This document shows, piece after piece, positions 33,201 through 43,440 of a stretch of 64,000 bases of DNA (position 1 is the first letter of the stretch; each line of letters starts with the position of its first letter). The position numbers were made by a program, and so were the translations under genes. The DNA lies in the NCBI GenBank assembly GCA_963971225.1, contig OZ020269.1:18784921-18848920 (forward strand), in the 5' to 3' direction. The notes beneath the pieces are model-generated. The model ran no database searches, was not told the DNA's origin, and was given only the letters and a program-made list of their open reading frames with translations. The DNA comes from Melieria omissa (Eukaryota; Arthropoda; Insecta; Diptera; Ulidiidae).

Positions 33201-34880
33201 GACATTATCACACAGAAGGCTAATTCGATACATTTAACTGTACCCAGTAAAACCTAGTTGCAAAAGGGTTAAAGAGATATTTTCTTTCTTTTCAAAGTTC
33301 TGCTTTCAGGTTATTTATTTACTATTCTAATATTAAAAACATTTAACAATTGATGAGCATTTAATGCGAAAAAATTCTTTTTGAAAAGTGGATTTTTTGA
33401 AACTTCCTCTTCTAGAAGTCATAACGCCAAAAATGTTTTTCAAATCAGATGTTCATTCATTCTTTTTTGTATCATTAAGAAATATTCACCACTTATGTTG
33501 CAATTTTCCCAAAACCATTAGTTTATGAGTTTATGAAAGCCAAGTCCAAACAATCTGAATTTTCTTTGGCATTTGTGTTCGTATTGCTGTCATTTCACAA
33601 AACCTTCATTTCTTACATTCCATTTGGACATTTTAAAGCTGCTCGCTTCTTTGGCGCCTTTCCTTTGGTGTAATTCCATTATCCTTGTAGATTTCGACGC
33701 TGTATGACAACACTGGCAAACGGATTACATGCAATCAGCACCCGTAATCCTTTTGCCAAGCAACAAAATGCAATAAAAATTAAGAAACAGCACAGCAGAA
33801 CCGACCAAAGCAAAGAACATAACAACTGAGAAAGTGCGACGGAGAAAAAAAAAGAAAAACGGCAAGAAAATGTAGCAAAACTTTGCCGCTTAAGTTGAAA
33901 TTCATCCCTGGGCACTTTGAAAACAAGACACTGACACACACACACACACACAAACGCATAAACACGCTTATGGTGTTGAATTGCACTTTGGCCAGTGGCA
34001 GCAGTGCTGCTGTTGCCATTACCAATGTTGCAACATTTGTTGCTGGCACCGATGACATTGCATACGTGCATGTGGCAAAAACATTTTCAACCTGTTTTGC
34101 TCGCAGTCACACGAACACACACACACTCATCTATGTACGTGAGAGCGCGACCGCACTTGGACTGCAATGGCACTGCAGACGCCACTTGGTCGCCGTTGGC
34201 GGTTTTTGCTGTTGCTGCTTAGTTTTAATATTTTTTGTTTTTTTGCTTACGTTCTGTTTTTTTTTTAATTTATTTTATTTTATTTTTATTTTATTTATTT
34301 TTTTTATTTTCAAAAATTTAATTTTTTTATGTAAAACTAAAATCAAAAGTAAGAACGCAGCCCAGTTGCTGGTTTTTACAAGAAATCTGCTGTTGCGGTT
34401 TTCAGATATTTTTTTGTTGCATTTTCTTTTTTGCACATTTGCATTTTCTTTAAGTTTGTGCTGAGGCTGACGTTGCTCTGCTTTTTGGCATTTGGCCAAA
34501 AATCGCATTTGATACACTGGCAGATTTAGCATTTGTGGCTGCTTAGCTTTGCTGCCCTGCACACTTTACTTGTTTGCACTTGGTTCAGTTGTTGTTTTTG
34601 TTGTTGTTGTTGTTGTTGGTGTGGCTGTTGTTACATGTTTCTTTTTGCTAGTTGTGGTTGCACTTTTTTCGCCTGTGTCATTGCGGACAAATGTGCACTT
34701 AGCATAATGGTAATGGCCCTGGACGTGGCACTGTGTGCATGCGCGCCCAAAAGCATGCAACAGAAACCGCCACCAAAGTACCAGAAATATATATGCACAC
34801 GCATTGCATTAGATATATAAATAAGCAGATTTTGTTGCACTAACCGGTTAGGAAAATGCATTTAGTGAGAAATATAGTTT
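33201..34880. other. No gene seen; simple repeats
   Basis: CA run 33931-33952, T-rich TTTTA-like tract 34250-34330, TTG run 34591-34620. The longest frame (33883-34464, plus) is made of THTH, VATF and poly-Phe strings and is not a credible protein. Confidence 0.5.
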
Positions 34881-34888
34881 TCCTTATA

Positions 34889-35414
34889 AAGGGTGTCTCA
34901 ATAAAAGTTATTTAGTTGAAAAAGGAAACTCATATTTATGCAGCGATTGGTGATATTTTTATTGCTTTATATAAAGTAGACATGTTCCGATTGACAAATT
35001 CGACAAATGAGTTGATGAAATTTTGAGAAAGATGTAGCTCTATCAATACCAATGATGTGTTGGAACCTGGGCTTGAGTTCAGGAATTCTTTGTTGTTTAT
35101 TTTCATAGCCCAGAGGTTTTACAAAACCCCAAAGAAAGAAATCGCACGGCGTGAAATCTCGAATTGGGTGGCCAGTTGACATCGAAATTTTATAAGAAGA
35201 ATCGGTGTGGAAATCGTTGCCAGAATAAGTCGATTGATTTCACATTTATAAAGAAAGGGTTTTTAAAGTTATTTGCATTATTATTTTTTAAATTTTTTTC
35301 TATTTTCTTATAATCAGAAAACTCATAGGCGATAGCTGTTAAATTTCACAGTTGCCACTCACATCGAAAAAAATTCCACATCATTTTAGTTGTGCACTTC
35401 TACTGGGACACCCT
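34889..35414 (-). mobile_element. Internally deleted Tc1/mariner-type element
   Basis: The ends resemble each other in inverted orientation: AAGGGTGTCTCAATAAAAGT on the left and AAGGGTGTCCCAGTAGAAGT read inward from the right, with TA nearby on each side (exact ends uncertain by one or two bases). The minus strand holds the C-terminal third of a transposase. About half or more of a full element is missing. Confidence 0.8.
34967..35182 (-). pseudogene. C-terminal transposase fragment (DFFLWG motif)
   Basis: The frame reads TGHPIRDFTPCDFFLWGFVK and RIPELKPRFQHIIGIDRAT, then runs to a stop. The CDFFLWG motif with its Asp is the third catalytic position of the same broad group as the element at 22144-23442. 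The first two catalytic residues are absent. Confidence 0.8.
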
Positions 35415-35415
35415 T

Positions 35416-36210
35416 AATTTTGTTTGTTGTTGCATGGAATTTAGCTAACGACTGGGTTTGGGTCATTTAGAGAAAGTGGCAAAGAAAACACAGGGAAGGA
35501 AAGAAAAATGCAATTAAATGTTAAGAGGAAATAATTTCCTCCCAAAACCTTAAAACGAGTTAAATATTCACAATAAAAAATAAATAAATAAAAAAACAAA
35601 CAGAAAATTATAATAAACATTAAAAAAACTCCAACTCAGATGCATTGTTTGTTGTAAAGTTATGAGTTAAAAATAAGTTAAGCAGTTAAATAAATAAAAT
35701 GAAAAATAAATAAAATAAATAAAAATTAATTAATAATAATTAATAGTGTCCAACTAAAATGCATTGTTTGTTCTAAAATTCTAAATATTTTTCTTATAGA
35801 GTTAAAAAGCATCAAAAGGGCATCGATTAATGTTCTTTGTACGACCGTCAGGCATTTCGTCATATGTATCATATAGAAATTGGAACCTGTAGGCTTCGAA
35901 TCGAGAGGTCTTAGTCTTCTGTACTTTGTTAAATTTTCAGTTATTTTTTCTCTTTAATTGTTTTCCATCCAGCATTACCCAGTTAAATATTTAACCTTTA
36001 GAGAAGCTTATATATCCTTTCCACAATTATTTGTGATGAGCAGATAGCACCAGATTTTCATATCCAGTAGCCGTACCAGCGCAACAACAACATCTCTAGC
36101 ACTGCCAGTTCGGGCCAACGGAAATATATCGCAGCACATACATACACCATTCAAAATGAGCTTATCAAATACGCAAACCTTAAAGTTTTCCAACAACACC
36201 TCCTATCTAA
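35416..36210. other. No gene seen
   Basis: AT-rich with AAATAAATA runs (35574-35595 and 35688-35745). Confidence 0.4.
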
Positions 36211-36215
36211 ATACA

Positions 36216-36411
36216 GGGACATCTCTCCTAGGAAACGACTACACCTCGGACTCCTAGCTAATAGTTAGAGCTGTACAACTATCGATCGTACTATCGATTG
36301 TATTGATGATTCTGGGACGTCTCTTCTAGGGCACGACTTCACCTAAGACTGCTCGCTAATAGTTAGAGCTGTACAACCATCGATATTACTATCGATTGTG
36401 TTGATGGTTCT
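36216..36411. repeat. 98-bp tandem duplication at the edge of an ATCGAT-rich element
   Basis: GGGACATCTCTCCTAGG (36216) returns as GGGACGTCTCTTCTAGG (36314). Each copy contains GCTAATAGTTAGAGCTGTAC and a TACTATCGATTGT phrase. The duplication therefore includes the left end of the element that follows. Confidence 0.85.
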
Positions 36412-36848
36412 ATTTTGGTGCCATTATCGATAGTTTTTTGAACAAGAGGGCGTAATTTATTAAATAATATCGGATTTATATGTCGGACAGCATTTAAATT
36501 TGGTACATCATCGTTCCATGGATCTGTTGTATCGCTGGTACGTGGGTCTGGGCGTTGATCAAGGGGTGTGGCAATGCCCGTAGAACCAAAATAAACTACA
36601 GTCTTTTAGCATAGGAAGAGGGCTCTGGTACACTTTAAGCAATTTAAAATTTTAATATAGAACAACAGGCATACGTACCAAAAGAAGGGTCTTGGTAGAA
36701 GCTTTCAATAAAAACATTTTTCAGTACAAATGCCAGGTGTATATTAATCAATATTGGTTTATACGATAGTATCGATAATATCAATATTTTTTACTCAACT
36801 CACAAAAAATATCGAATGGGCAAACTATCGATAGTTTCCCAGCTCTAA
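36265..36848. mobile_element. 584-bp element with TTAGAGCTG ends and ATCGAT motifs
   Basis: TTAGAGCTG at 36265 is matched by its reverse complement (CAGCTCTAA) ending at 36848. Both ends continue into an AACTATCGAT phrase a few bases in. TAG lies at 36262-36264 and 36849-36851. No coding capacity. The class is uncertain; the 3-bp duplication could fit a PIF/Harbinger-type element, and hAT-type would need 8 bp. Confidence 0.6.
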
Positions 36849-37320
36849 TAGCCATAGACTAATAACCCAACCTGGCAAAACTTGCTTATATCAGACAACC
36901 ATATAAATTTCGCAATTAAGGATTTTTCCCAATTTAGGTCTAAATTGAACTAAATTTATTATATAAAACAAATATTATCACCTAAAATCTCAATTCAGCT
37001 AATCGAATTTAGCAATAATTTGACAATAAATTGAGCTTGATTCGCCATGCAACCCTGCCTCGTACTGTTATCGATAAACAAATTCATTCATAATTGACGT
37101 AATTGAGAAACCGAAAGAGGCAAAAGACGTTTCCTCACATTTGTTTGGTTTGAAATTTCGTTTAAAAATTGTGTGCATCAGTCAGGATTTTTATTAAATA
37201 TTACTAAATATTCAATAAATATTTTTGAGAAGTTTTTTATACATAAATAGGAACAACTTTTCTTCCGTCAAAACCAAAACATGTTTGATAACATTATCGA
37301 TAACAGCTAAATTGAGGTGT
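36849..37320. repeat. Inverted TTATCGATAA pair in AT-rich DNA
   Basis: CTGTTATCGATAA at 37065-37077 and its reverse complement TTATCGATAACAG at 37294-37306 form a 13-bp inverted repeat about 240 bp across. It may be the ends of a small MITE, but no target duplication is evident. Confidence 0.4.
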
Positions 37321-37337
37321 GTGAACAGCAGAAGCGA

Positions 37338-37565
37338 TAAACTGTCTGAACAGGACATTACTAGCTTACGGCCTGCCGCTAAAGTTCTCTCCAGGTTTTG
37401 CCATTTAAGTAGTTGAAGCAAGACATGATTAAGGGGGTCTTCAACTTTCTTTCGGTCTTTCCACCGGAGAAATGGTCTCCCTCTTTGCCTTCGATCTTTG
37501 ATCAACTATTGAGTCAAACACCTTTTTTTCCGGCGCTTCATGTTCCACACGGGAGACATGGCCAA
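37338..37565 (-). pseudogene. C-terminal scrap of a non-LTR retrotransposon ORF
   Basis: On the minus strand: GHVSRVEHEAPEKKVFDSIV, then in another frame RRQRGRPFLRWKD, then KTWREL before a stop. GHVxR..., GRPxxRWxD and WRxL in this order are the usual tail of insect endonuclease/reverse transcriptase ORFs. Frame changes and stops make it dead. It is a different subfamily from the scrap at 30228-30400. Confidence 0.62.
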
Positions 37566-37569
37566 GCCA

Positions 37570-38930
37570 GCTTATCTAACGTAAGTGGCATAAGCCATCA
37601 TACGTTTTCATAGTCACACTTACTCTCAACGCAATTCCATATAATTTCAAACTTTTTTTAAATTATTTTTTATCGCCATAAAGTGCCACCAAGTGATTTC
37701 CCCATAGCCACCGCTCGTCGCTGCGCTCAAATTCTGCTGATATTTGATGTCATAAAATTAGATTTTTATAATGGATGTGGTTTTTTTTATTTAATGCTTG
37801 AGTGCGTTTTTTGATTATGAAGCGAGCTGTGGGGCATTGAAACTGAAATTGCAACAGTGAAAATGTGAAAAAATTTAAAATTTAAAAAGCAAAAAAAAGC
37901 ATCAAATAAAATGTGCGCGCTTAGCAACAAATTGCAAATTGAAATGGCAGCGCGTGTGGCCGCACTCAAATAAATTGCCACTGGTAATTGCCGTGAAATT
38001 CGCAAATGACATTTTCAAATTGTGAAATTTATGCAAGCTGCCGCTGCTGCTGTAGCGCGCCGCAAATTGCATTTAAATTTTATTGATTTAAATTTTTTTC
38101 CAAAGTTTTTGCTCTCTCTAAAAATTCCAATTCTAGCATCAAAATCGCTTTCGTGGTCATTTTAGTTTCCGGTGCTATTGCTTTTGTTGTTGTTGTCGTA
38201 GCTGATATGCTTGCTCTGCGGCAGCATTGTTGTCGCTTTGTTGTCGGCCAGTTGCGGTCGTCGGTGCGTCGCTGTTGCCCAGCTGCCCAACGCTGTTTGC
38301 CGCATTGGCGCCATTGTTGCGGTTTTGTCAACAAACGTCAACGAGTGCGTTTTCCTATTTCCTGCCACCATCAACGCTGCCGCTTTTCGTTTATCACCAA
38401 TGCGGGCAATGTTGTTGTTGTTGTTGCTTTGCCTTTTGTTTACTGCATTGTTCGGTGGCGGTAAGTGCGCTGTGCTGTGGCCAGCTGACGGTTGGGCTCG
38501 CCCACGCGCCGCTTTGTGCTGCTGTCGCCATTCCGGAGTCGGCGTGTTGTCGGCCTGTCGTTTTGGGCGCTCGTTGGTTTCGTCTGCTTCTCGATGGTTG
38601 GGTTTTGTGATAAACCGTGGCTGACGGTGCGGCTGTGCCTGCTGCCGTTTGCATCGGTGTCTGTGACGGCCATTTTGCGGGCAGACGCCCAAGTCGAGGC
38701 GTGCAAAGTGCACTTTATGCTGCAATTGTGGCATTAAATTTGTGGACGCCTTTAGGTTTGCATCAGAGCGGAAAAGCGGCGTTTGCTGCGTTTGCCTTAG
38801 GTTGGAAAATGATATGAGATTTATTAAAGAAGCATTCGAAAATTTCTGATATAATTTGTTTTCCTTGTTATATAATTTTAAATATTTTTTTTAATTTTAT
38901 TTATATTTGCTGGATATATTGATTGATATA
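37570..38930. other. No gene supported; GC-richer block at 38150-38815
   Basis: The block 38150-38815 is clearly richer in G and C than its flanks and is open in several frames on both strands (up to 190 codons on the minus strand, rich in Gln, Asn, Thr and Arg). TTG and CAA runs explain part of this. No domain, start context or splice pattern convinces me of a gene. A non-coding exon or regulatory block is possible. Confidence 0.35.
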
Positions 38931-38931
38931 T

Positions 38932-39372
38932 CGATTTGATTTGATTTGATTTGATTTTATTTTATTTTATTTTATTTTATTTTATTTTATTTTATTTTAT
39001 TTTATTTTATTTTATTTTATTTTATTTTATTTTATTTTATTTTATTTTATTTTATTTTATTTTATTTTATTATATTTTATTTTATTTTATTTTATTTTAT
39101 TTTATTTTATTTTATTTTATTTTATTTTATTTTATTTTGTTTTATTTTGTTTTTTTTTTATTTTATTTTATTTTATTTTTTTTATTTTATTTTATTTTAT
39201 TTTATTTTATTTTATTTTATTTTATTTTATTTTTTTTATTTTATTTGATTTAATTTTATTTTATTTTATTTTATTTTATTTTATTTTATTTTATTTTATT
39301 TTATTTTATTTTATTTTATTTTATTTTATTTTATTTGTTTTGATTTTACTTTATTTTAATTTATTTTACTTT
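38932..39372. repeat. TTTTA pentanucleotide array
   Basis: It begins with GATTT units (38932-38955) and turns into about 75 TTTTA units with rare changes (a TATAT at 39070, TTTTG units near 39136, T-run slips near 39150, 39178 and 39232), ending in diverged TTTGA/TTTAC units. Confidence 0.95.
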
Positions 39373-40680
39373 GTTGTAATTTATTTGTATTCCTTATTTT
39401 GGTAACTAAATATTTTATATATACTTCCTCACTGAATATATTTTTCCTCTTATCAATACTCGTAGTCTTTATTAGTTCATTCTATTTGTATTCCATGTTT
39501 TATTATTACACATTCTTATTAAATTCTTATAAATAACTTTTCTTCAAGCCAACACAATTCGTCTCGATTATCTAATTTCTCTCGCACCAATGCGCTTCAC
39601 TTCCGTTTCCGTTACGTTCCAAAAACACTACTCATTCTCTTTATTTCAGCCCCAAATTTGTTATTGCTGTTGTTACAATATTTGGTTGTTGTTATTGGCC
39701 TTCGGCATTGGTCATAACACTGCCATGTGCTGTAATAACCCCGCAGACCGACCCGCAATCTGCTCACATCACTCAGCGCCGCCAATTCGACTTGATCGCT
39801 CACTCCCGACACTCATTGGCGCGCTCTGCCCGAACCGCGGCCATGTTGGCATCCAGTCTTTGGCATCTACATAAATAAACATGGAGGTCATTGGCGTTGG
39901 CCAAACCGCCAACGTAGCACATTTGCAGCGTTCGGCGTCTAGTCGTCCGGTTGCCTGGTCGCCTGCCTGCCTGCCGGCTAGACTTTATTTGCTTTTTTGA
40001 CTTTATGAATGTAAAACAAGTTGGCCAACAAACACAAACAAACAACACACACACACAACATGCCGCACACTTACACTTGCACAAATTCATATGTATGTGT
40101 ATATGTAACATACGAACGAAAATATGTAAGTACGTTTTCAATTTGCATACATTTTCCTATACCGGCCGTCGGCTGTGCGTTTTTGAGCTCTAACCACTAC
40201 AGTTTTGTTTTTTGCGCGTTATGCTGTTTGCAAATGTTGATTATACATACGTATGTCTATATAGTATTGTATATACTGCGGCTTGTTGCTGCTCTTGTAA
40301 AAGTTATAAACGTTTTGTTTACACTTGACTGAGTATGAACAAATCATCGATTTTTTTTCTCACTTCAGCGCTGCGTTCGGGGCAATTGAAATTCGATTGA
40401 TTTTGGTAAATAAAAAATTGGTGTAGTGTTTTTTTAGTGCTTTTTACAATGGTATAGTGGGAGCTCAAAAATGTTTAAGATAATGTAAAAATTTTGATGG
40501 TATTAAATATTTTTATAATTTTTTATTGCTTGACTTTGATTTTGGGTTAAAAATATTATTTGGTATTTCTTATTTCATAGCGTGGAACTCATACAAGTTC
40601 GATACATGAAACTAATTTAAGATGGGCAAATGCCAACACAGGTTTTTCTGAACACCGTATTGGGCCACTTCGCTCTAGAG
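39373..40680. other. No gene seen
   Basis: A short CA run lies at 40046-40060. The part 39680-39960 is relatively GC-rich. No recognisable coding. Confidence 0.4.
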
Positions 40681-40684
40681 AGCT

Positions 40685-40952
40685 TCTCTAACTAAATAGG
40701 AACCAGATCAGATCTATGATTGGTGTTCTAGCGGGTCACTGTTTGATTGGCACTCACACCAAAAGGTTGGGGCTGTTTTCAAAAATACTTCTGTCGTAGT
40801 TCAATGGAAGAGGAAGGGAAACAAGATGCGCTTATCCTTCTATACACTTGTCCTGCTTTATCCAGAAGAAAGAAGAATCACCTAGAAATCTAGGGGATGA
40901 AGGCGATAGGACTATTCACGGTCTACTAGGCTTCGTGAGAAGCTCACATTGA
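40685..40952 (+). pseudogene. C-terminal end of a non-LTR retrotransposon ORF2
   Basis: The plus frame reads RNQIRSMIGVLAGHCLIGTH and TKRLGLF. After a one-base shift it reads YFCRSSMEEEGKQDALILLY and TCPAL, and near the end GLLGFVRSSH before TGA at 40950-40952. The GHCLIGTH, CRS...CPAL and GFVRSS series is the standard tail of RNase H-bearing insect non-LTR elements. At least one in-frame TAG and one frameshift. The following 60 bp look like the start of a 3' UTR. Confidence 0.7.
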
Positions 40953-41054
40953 TTCAACGAGTGAGCAGTCTCATGCTCGACTGTTTGTGGCATTACAATG
41001 GGCCTTCTACCGCCCAAACTGGGATCGAACCTAGGGTCTTCTTTATGAGAATAT

Positions 41055-41896
41055 TTGTTCATAATGTCATCACCAGAGTCTTCGCATTCTGTGTGGAACA
41101 GATCAGGGTTTATGGGTTTAATGTGCTCTCAAGCACTAAGGCTGATAAGAACATACGAACCTAAGAGCGAAGATCTAAGGGGACACATGAGCACATTAAA
41201 AATGCTCCCCATGATACAAATCTCCGACAAAATTCCACTTGAAGCGGAACTCTCCAGGAGATGCAAAGCTTGCATTTCAGACAGACAATCGTGGAGAACC
41301 TATAGATTCACCCCTGCACCAGGTTCTCAAATCTGGTAGACGGATGGATCCAAGCTGGAAGACGGAAGCGTAGGAGCTGTAATATATGGCCCGAGATTCC
41401 ACAAATCCTCTTCTATGAGGAAGCTATTTACCATATTCCAGGCTGAAGTCCATGCCATTGAGGCATGCGCTAGGGAATCAAGTAAAGTGGTCCTAAAGGC
41501 TCTAAAAGCCTATGCAGTCTCCTCAAGACTCGTTAAGGATTGTCGTGCTCTCCTAAATGAACTGGGAGGTTGTAACTCAATAAAGCTACACTGGATCCCA
41601 GGACACGAAGGCAACGAAAAAGCTGATCGTCTTGCCAAAAGAGGCGCAATGCGCCCATTGGTAGGCCCTGAACCATACTGTGGACTATCAAAAGGACACA
41701 CACAACAATGGCTAAGGAAATGGGTAGACCTAAACTTTGCCCAACAATGGACCAACAGCACGGGACAACGCTAAGCAAAGCGGTTTATAACCCCAGACAG
41801 AGGAGTATCCAAAAAACTCCTCACTGGCCACTGCTCACTAAGGTATCATCTCAGTAAAATGGGAATTTCACCTAAGATGTCTGCAGGAAATGCAAT
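41055..41896 (+). pseudogene. RNase H region of a second non-LTR retrotransposon, cut short by a microsatellite
   Basis: One frame runs almost throughout: PLEAELSRRCKACISDRQSW, TDGSKLEDGSVGAVIYGP, FQAEVHAIEACARES, LHWIPGHEGNEKADRLAKRG, then FITPDRGVSKKLLTGHCSLR. TDGS, the E of AEVHAIE and GHEGNEKAD are RNase H signatures. Two stops break it (TAG 41337-41339 where Tyr is usual, and TAA 41772-41774). A last one-base shift gives DVCRKCNQD at 41876-41902, the first CxxC pair of the C-terminal zinc motif. There the hexamer array begins and the rest of the gene is lost. It lies just right of another family's tail (40685-40952). Confidence 0.85.
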
Positions 41897-41897
41897 C

Positions 41898-42560
41898 AAG
41901 ACTAAGACTAAGACTAAGACTAAGACTAAGACTAAGACTAAGACTAAGACTAAGACTAAGACTAAGACTAAGACTAAGACTAAGACTAAGACTAAGACTA
42001 AGACTAAGACTAAGACTAAGACTAAGACTAAGACTAAGACTAAGACTAAGACTAAGACTAAGACTAAGACTAAGACTAAGACTAAGACTAAGACTAAGAC
42101 TAAGACTAAGACTAAGACTAAGACTAAGACTAAGACTAAGACTAAGACTAAGACTAAGACTAAGACTAAGACTAAGACTAAGACTAAGACTAAGACTAAG
42201 ACTAAGACTAAGACTAAGACTAAGACTAAGACTAAGACTAAGACTAAGACTAAGACTAAGACTAAGACTAAGACTAAGACTAAGACTAAGACTAAGACTA
42301 AGACTAAGACTAAGACTAAGACTAAGACTAAGACTAAGACTAAGACTAAGACTAAGACTAAGACTAAGACTAAGACTAAGACTAAGACTAAGACTAAGAC
42401 TAAGACTAAGACTAAGACTAAGACTAAGACTAAGACTAAGACTAAGACTAAGACTAAGACTAAGACTAAGACTAAGACTAAGACTAAGACTAAGACTAAG
42501 ACTAAGACTAAGACTAAGACTAAGACTAAGACTAAGACTAAGACTAAGACTAAGACTAAG
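41898..42560. repeat. AAGACT hexanucleotide array, about 110 copies, no interruption seen
   Basis: 663 bp of AAGACT with no substitution that I can see. The overlapping Lys-Thr and Arg-Leu repeat frames (235 and 229 codons) are products of the array. It starts inside a retrotransposon zinc-motif codon run (CAA GAC) and ends at a GGGTAAGGGGG stretch. Confidence 0.97.
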
Positions 42561-43440
42561 GGGTAAGGGGGTAAATTAAAAAAATTTTTTACACCGGAAA
42601 AAATCCGAGAAATTAGAGACCATTAATACTGGGTATTCAGTTTTCCATTTCTACATCCTTTGTCCTTTTTCTAAATTTTGAAGGGGATAAAAACTGAAGA
42701 AAAATATAAATAATAATTAACCTCGTTGGAATATGGCGATATGTATATCAAATGAAAGAGGAAAGGCTTAAGAATACATTTTCGTTTTTATCTATTTGTA
42801 AAAAAAGGATTTGAAAAAGGTCCTTTGAAAATTTCAATCCTTTATATCCTTGAAAATTTATATAAAGGAAATCAACCGACCAAATTAAAAATTGGCATTA
42901 TCTCTAAAGTCAGTTTTAAATTAAAATTTTATTTTTTTAAATAAATTTTATGTACTAAGGAGAAAAAAATTCACACCACAAAACGGACCGAAAGCCGTTT
43001 AGGCAGACCAGCGGAACAAAGTAGAAAAATCTGACCAATTTTGGTCCAAACAGACCATAAGCGGCAACTCTGGTTTACATACTCTTACGCACAACCAAAC
43101 TTACAAACATTACTTTGTATGTAAATCGATGTAATATAGGCAACAAGTCTTCTCTTAAAGCCTTTACAGCCACTTTGGAGGCTAATTTGTTTGACTTTAA
43201 ACTTGTCTGTCTTAGCTCAATTGGCAGGAAACGCCAACTTACAACAAAAACAACTGAAAATTTGCGCCCTTTACTTTACCTACAATCACACACACACACA
43301 ACCACACACATAGCCACACTCGCAGTCGAAGTCAGCGTAGTGAAATTGGCAAAAGTAATTTTCCACACAAGTGCAAAGAAGCAAAATAAAAGCAAAAAAA
43401 AAAAATGACATAAAATAATCAGACGAAGTGACACCAAACG
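42561..43440. other. No gene seen
   Basis: AT-rich DNA, a CA run at 43288-43312. No recognisable element. Confidence 0.4.

Noticed and set aside
33222..33275. TTAACTGTACCC...AAAAGGGTTAA as a further TTAA element
   Set aside because: Only about 50 bp lie between the two TTAA sites and the ends match over just a few bases.
33883..34464. 193-codon plus-strand open frame
   Set aside because: It covers a CA run and a T-rich tract (Thr-His and poly-Phe strings) with no recognisable domain.
38162..38734. 190-codon minus-strand open frame
   Set aside because: Gln/Asn/Arg-rich with CAA and CAG repeats, mirrored by equally long frames on the other strand; no start context or domain.
38951..39253. 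100-codon open frame of Phe-Ile-Leu-Phe-Tyr repeats
   Set aside because: A direct translation of the TTTTA array.
41859..42579. Two long open frames of 235 and 229 codons (Lys-Thr and Arg-Leu repeats)
   Set aside because: They are translations of the AAGACT hexamer array, which is open in several frames by chance; only the first codons belong to a dead retrotransposon gene.
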